Below are positions 21,789 through 25,098 of a DNA stretch of 25,098 nt, one piece after another; position 1 is the stretch's first letter, and each line of letters begins with the position of its first letter. The DNA comes from a virus. Both the position numbers and the translations under genes were made by a program. The DNA lies in IMG/VR virus record IMGVR_UViG_3300005526_000027, positions 1 to 25,098 of that record; one strand, given 5' to 3'. The notes beneath the pieces were generated by a model. That model ran no database searches, had not been told where the DNA came from, and saw nothing but the letters and a program-made list of their open reading frames with translations.

Positions 21789-22574
21789 ATGAACTACGAT
21801 GAGGTCATAGCTGCGCTGCAGGTGTTGGGGGCGATCCCGCAAAACAGCGAGGATGCCAACTTCCAGAAGCTCGTCACTCTGATGTTTCACTACGCAGAAG
21901 GTCGCATCTACCGTGATCTGAGCTTCCTGGCGACCGATGTGATGACACCAGTCACGCTAACGGCGCTGGAGCGGGAGATACTGCTTCCGCCAAACGTGCT
22001 GACGGTGCGCTCGGTCGGCGTGTGCACGCCACCAGGGCCGCCCACCCGCAACAGTCGAAGGCACTACCCGGAGCGCATATCCACTGAGGCGCTGGATATG
22101 TTCTGGCCGCAGCCCAACTTCAGGCCGGGCATTCCGAAGAAGTACACCATCATCGGGATACGCCTTCCGCCCACGACCTCACCGTCTCCGTTGCCGCCGA
22201 TGACGCAGCCGCGACCACCGGTCTATGAACCGGAGCGCTTTATCTATGCGTTGCACTTCATGCCGTCGCCGGATCGCGCCTACACCGCAGAGGTGTTTGG
22301 CGGCGTCGAGCCTGAATTACTTTCCGAGAGCAATCCCGAGACGTTTTTGAGTGTCTACTACCCCGAGCTGCTGTGCGCGGCTTGCATGGTGTTCATCGCC
22401 GGCTACCAGCGCGATTACGGGGCATCGTCTGACGATCCGCAGCGTGCCATAAGCTGGAACGCGCAGTACATGGCGTTGAAAGACGGCATTGCGCAGGAGG
22501 CCGGCAGGCTACGTGGCGAGGGACCGGGCTTCACGGCATTGCCGCCGGCACCGATTGCTCAGCAGCCGAGGTAA
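21789..22574 (+). CDS. Second adaptor-like neck protein (SU10-type)
   Basis: 261 residues. The pattern FHYAEGRIYRDLSFLAT, LTALEREILLPPNVLTVRSVGV, ... IYALHFMPSPDRAYTAEVFGG and SNPETFLSVYYPELLCAACMVFIAGY resembles the adaptor proteins of SU10-like podophages: an acidic/Arg helix, a beta hairpin, an x-P-x-P-x-x-x-Y-x-V strand and a terminal helix with Y-PELL. They sit below the portal and connect to the nozzle. The ATG has AAGG 6 bases upstream; an ORF extending to 21678 uses an earlier start in another gene and is rejected. A Pro-rich insertion (LPPTTSPSPLPPMTQPRPP) lies in the middle. Confidence 0.72.
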   Translation: MNYDEVIAALQVLGAIPQNSEDANFQKLVTLMFHYAEGRIYRDLSFLATDVMTPVTLTALEREILLPPNVLTVRSVGVCTPPGPPTRNSRRHYPERISTEALDMFWPQPNFRPGIPKKYTIIGIRLPPTTSPSPLPPMTQPRPPVYEPERFIYALHFMPSPDRAYTAEVFGGVEPELLSESNPETFLSVYYPELLCAACMVFIAGYQRDYGASSDDPQRAISWNAQYMALKDGIAQEAGRLRGEGPGFTALPPAPIAQQPR

Positions 22575-22579
22575 GACTG

Positions 22580-25098
22580 ATGGCACTGGTTAAGCCACAG
22601 GCCCCGCCCGGCTTTCTCTCACAAGCCACCCAGGTCCAGGCGCGTGGCGGCTGGTACGCCGGCAATCTGGTGCGCTGGCGCACGGGGTTGCTGGAGAAGT
22701 GGGCGGGCTGGCGGCGATTATATCGCGAGGGGCTGCCGCAGATCATCCGTCGGATGCATGCCTGGCTCGACCTGGACAATAAGAAGAACCTGCTCGTTGC
22801 GGCTGACGACGGCGTGCATCTGCTGGTGCAAGATACCCTTTATGGGCTGGGCCGGCAGATTGACCTGCAGGGCGCTTTTGTCCCGGCGCTGGGTTCCTCT
22901 GGGCCAGCCGCGACCTTTAGTGTTGCGCTCGGCTCCACCACGGTAACGGTCACCACCTCGGCCATCGTGACGGCGGGGACGAGCTTTCTGCTGCGGCTGC
23001 CGATCTCGATCGGCGGGAGGGTCATTCTTGCCAACTCGTTCTTCACGGTAAAGGCGGCTGTTACCAACGGGTTCACCTTTGACATGCTGCAGCCGGCGTT
23101 GGTGGCGGAGACCGGCACTTATGGTGTGCCGCTACTCACCAACGACATCGTCAATGGCTTTACCATCACCTGGAAGGCGCACGGGTTTACTGCCGGTTTA
23201 GAGATCAGGGTCGCACAGGAGACGACGATTCGTGTTGGCACGCCCCCGGCGTGGGAGAAGCTCAACTTCTCGGCGCCCGCAGGGACACTTGGGACGGTTG
23301 CGAACGTCATCGACGCCGATCACTTCACTCTCATGATGGGGGCGCACGGCACTGGTGACGGCGCTGGTGGTGCCTCGCATCAGATATATGTCGGCGGTTT
23401 CTATCAGCAGAACCTGACCAGCGGCGCGATTGATGCCACGCCTGGTTCGGTCATTGGCTTGGCGATCGCCAGGCCGCTGGGTGATCCGCAGCGTAACGCC
23501 TGGTTCCTGGCAAACATGGGCGGCAAGTTCGGGCTGGTGCTGGCTTCGGGTGGCCCGCTTGAAGTGTACAAGACCCCGGTTGAGAACGGGCCGTTTCTGA
23601 ACCCGGTCAACAATCCGTACAAGTTTGGCGTGATGGCTGGCGCTGAATCTGTGCCGCAGAAGAGCATGGGCATGATTGTCGCCATGCCGCAGGCGCAGGT
23701 GATCCTGTTTGGGACCGAGGCAGTTCCCGGCGAGGGGGTGATTGATCCGCTGCTGATCGCCTGGACGCATGTCGGCACTTACGATCAGTTCGAGAGCACG
23801 GTATCGAACCAGTCCGGTACCATGCGGCTCTCGCGTGGCTCGCGCATCGTGGGCATGATTCAGGCGCCGCAGAGCACGCTGATCCTCACTGACACTGATC
23901 TGTGGCAGATGACGTATATCGGCCCGCCGCTGATCTACGGCTTTGCGATCGTGGGTTCCGGCTGTGGGTTGGTGGCGCCGCACGCCATCGGTAATCTCGG
24001 GCGCACCACCGTCTGGCAGGGGCAGAAGAACTTCTGGCAGTTCGGCGACACTGCAGTGCAGCCGGTGCAGTGCACGGTGTGGGATTACATCTTCGATGAC
24101 ATAGATAGCGTCAACGTCAACAAGTGTCACGCCGCGCCCAACTCGACCACCAACGAGCTGGCGTTCTACTTTCCCTCCAAGCGCACGATGATCAACGTCT
24201 CAGCCAACCTGCTGCGGTTCTCGCAGGTGTTTGCGGACCCGACGGTGTGGCTAACACGCGGTGCGGTGCCGACGCCGTTCGCAGTGTTGATCAAGGCGTT
24301 TTATGTCTATGAGCCGCAGTACCGGATCACTGGCTGGCCCGATGATGCCGGCGTGTCGATCATTAGCTGGTGGGACCGTGATCTGCATTCAGACATAACG
24401 CAGATCATCTACGCCCCTGATGGTGGGGTAACGTCGACCCTGCTGATGGAGGACGGCACCAACGGTATCCATGCAGTGAAGCAATCGATCATCAAGGCCA
24501 GCGAACGCATCACCTACACGTTCTCGGTCTACGCGCACGACAGCTCGACCAGGAACCTGACGCTGCGTGCTGTCGCTGGTCAGGATTATGCGTTTGCCAC
24601 TTTTGTTGTTACCAGCGGCAACCTGATTGCTACCGGTGTGTCATCGCCACGGTTCTCGCTGATCGAGGCTAAGGTGATTATCGACACCCTGGGGACTGGC
24701 CGGGATGACCCGACCACTGCTAACGGTTGGCGGCGTTATGTGATGACGTTCACCAGCGATGATAGTTCTACGCTGGAGTTGTTCATTCACAACACCAAGG
24801 GCACCGAGCTGAGCTATCAGGGCGAGCCGCCGAAGGGTGTCTTGATGTGGGGTGCGCAGCTGGTGCTTGGTCCCGATCCGCTGGATTACCAGGCGACCCA
24901 GGGCATCCTGCGACAGAACGAAACCCGGCGATACGTAAAGGTCAATGTTGCAGAGGGCATGGCGTGGGACAGCGGAAGACTGTCGCGCTCGGCCTGGCTC
25001 GATGAGAGTGTTTGGGGTACGCCGCTCGGTGCGGACACCACGATCATTCCACCCAAGCTCGGTACTAATCTAGTGACTGCGGTGTTCGAAGAGGCGAT
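22580..25098 (+). CDS. Tail nozzle/hub protein with inserted binding module, 3' end beyond window
   Basis: The frame is open for 839 codons to the window edge. The body matches podovirus nozzle or hub proteins (compare P22 gp10-type): N-terminal GGWYAGNLVRWRTGL ... AGWRRL (about 23-47), MHAWLDLDN ... LLVAADDG, then a beta-propeller-like body with ILFGTEAVPGEG, GTYDQFESTVSNQSGTMRLSRG, ILTDTDLWQMTYIGPP, GSGCGLVAPHAIG, GRTTVWQGQKNFWQFG, KCHAAPNSTTNELAFYFPS (to 533) and, after an interruption, RRYVKVNVAEGMAWDSGRLSRSAWLDESVWG (from about 783). Residues about 543-776 look like an inserted module: NLLRFSQVF, APDGG (612-616), YTFSVYAHD, GWRRYVMTFTSDDS, GVLMWGAQLVLGPDPLDYQ. The latter pattern is of carbohydrate-binding-like phage domains. 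The start has GTAAGA nearby; the ATG lies 5 bases after the previous stop. Confidence 0.85.
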   Translation, partial: MALVKPQAPPGFLSQATQVQARGGWYAGNLVRWRTGLLEKWAGWRRLYREGLPQIIRRMHAWLDLDNKKNLLVAADDGVHLLVQDTLYGLGRQIDLQGAFVPALGSSGPAATFSVALGSTTVTVTTSAIVTAGTSFLLRLPISIGGRVILANSFFTVKAAVTNGFTFDMLQPALVAETGTYGVPLLTNDIVNGFTITWKAHGFTAGLEIRVAQETTIRVGTPPAWEKLNFSAPAGTLGTVANVIDADHFTLMMGAHGTGDGAGGASHQIYVGGFYQQNLTSGAIDATPGSVIGLAIARPLGDPQRNAWFLANMGGKFGLVLASGGPLEVYKTPVENGPFLNPVNNPYKFGVMAGAESVPQKSMGMIVAMPQAQVILFGTEAVPGEGVIDPLLIAWTHVGTYDQFESTVSNQSGTMRLSRGSRIVGMIQAPQSTLILTDTDLWQMTYIGPPLIYGFAIVGSGCGLVAPHAIGNLGRTTVWQGQKNFWQFGDTAVQPVQCTVWDYIFDDIDSVNVNKCHAAPNSTTNELAFYFPSKRTMINVSANLLRFSQVFADPTVWLTRGAVPTPFAVLIKAFYVYEPQYRITGWPDDAGVSIISWWDRDLHSDITQIIYAPDGGVTSTLLMEDGTNGIHAVKQSIIKASERITYTFSVYAHDSSTRNLTLRAVAGQDYAFATFVVTSGNLIATGVSSPRFSLIEAKVIIDTLGTGRDDPTTANGWRRYVMTFTSDDSSTLELFIHNTKGTELSYQGEPPKGVLMWGAQLVLGPDPLDYQATQGILRQNETRRYVKVNVAEGMAWDSGRLSRSAWLDESVWGTPLGADTTIIPPKLGTNLVTAVFEEA

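Noticed and set aside
23198-24130. Minus-strand ORF of 310 codons under the nozzle-like gene
   Set aside because: The plus-strand frame is continuous, has recognisable motifs and covers it fully.

Overview
The window is a late-gene segment of a tailed double-stranded DNA phage (or prophage). The GC-rich sequence, long runs of overlapping genes and the set of virion proteins all point that way. Tail tape measure, tail tube, sheath and baseplate hub genes are absent. Two connector-type adaptors, a large tail nozzle-like protein and several fibres suggest a short-tailed (podovirus-like) virion. The host cannot be read from the sequence; GC content and overall protein style would fit a proteobacterium such as an alphaproteobacterium, but that is inference. 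I see no integrase, repressor, polymerase, tRNA, CRISPR array or insertion sequence.

Layout. Positions 1-2006 (minus strand) hold a cassette of at least eight very small genes. Most are joined by ATGA-type overlaps or gaps of a few bases, and they are divergent from the structural genes. One (1194-1487) looks like an Acb2/Tad1 hairpin protein, a family that sequesters immune signalling nucleotides. Two neighbours (1489-1779, 1776-2006) are tandem paralogues of each other. One is a 43-residue membrane protein. About 80 bp of promoter-like DNA (2007-2088) separates this cassette from the plus-strand late genes.

Positions 2089-7906 hold packaging genes: large terminase, a small DUF551-like protein, two related beta-rich virion proteins (one carrying a glycine-rich domain) and the portal. 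Positions 7931-13561 hold head genes: a disordered basic Gly/Pro-rich protein, a small helical protein, a GroES-like co-chaperonin, a scaffold with coiled coil, an unknown protein, a decoration-like protein, the major capsid protein and a second disordered basic protein. Positions 13562-13683 are a non-coding, strongly structured spacer with a 9-bp and a 14-bp perfect inverted repeat.

Positions 13684-16108 hold connector and neck genes: an adaptor, a zinc-ribbon protein and several small beta proteins. Positions 16116-21026 hold a host-recognition block: a collagen-like fibre with a collar-like tip, a possible fibre-assembly partner, a glycine-rich fibre, and a glycine-rich fibre ending in a LamG-like lectin. 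Positions 21039-25098 hold two small proteins, a second adaptor, and a tail nozzle-like protein. The nozzle appears to have a carbohydrate-binding-like module inserted into it, and it runs off the window end.

The genes form one assembly line. Terminase and portal package DNA, scaffold, GroES-like protein and capsid build the head, adaptors and nozzle close it, and the fibres, which share and reshuffle modules, bind the host. The small minus-strand genes are the likeliest place for host-takeover or anti-defence functions.
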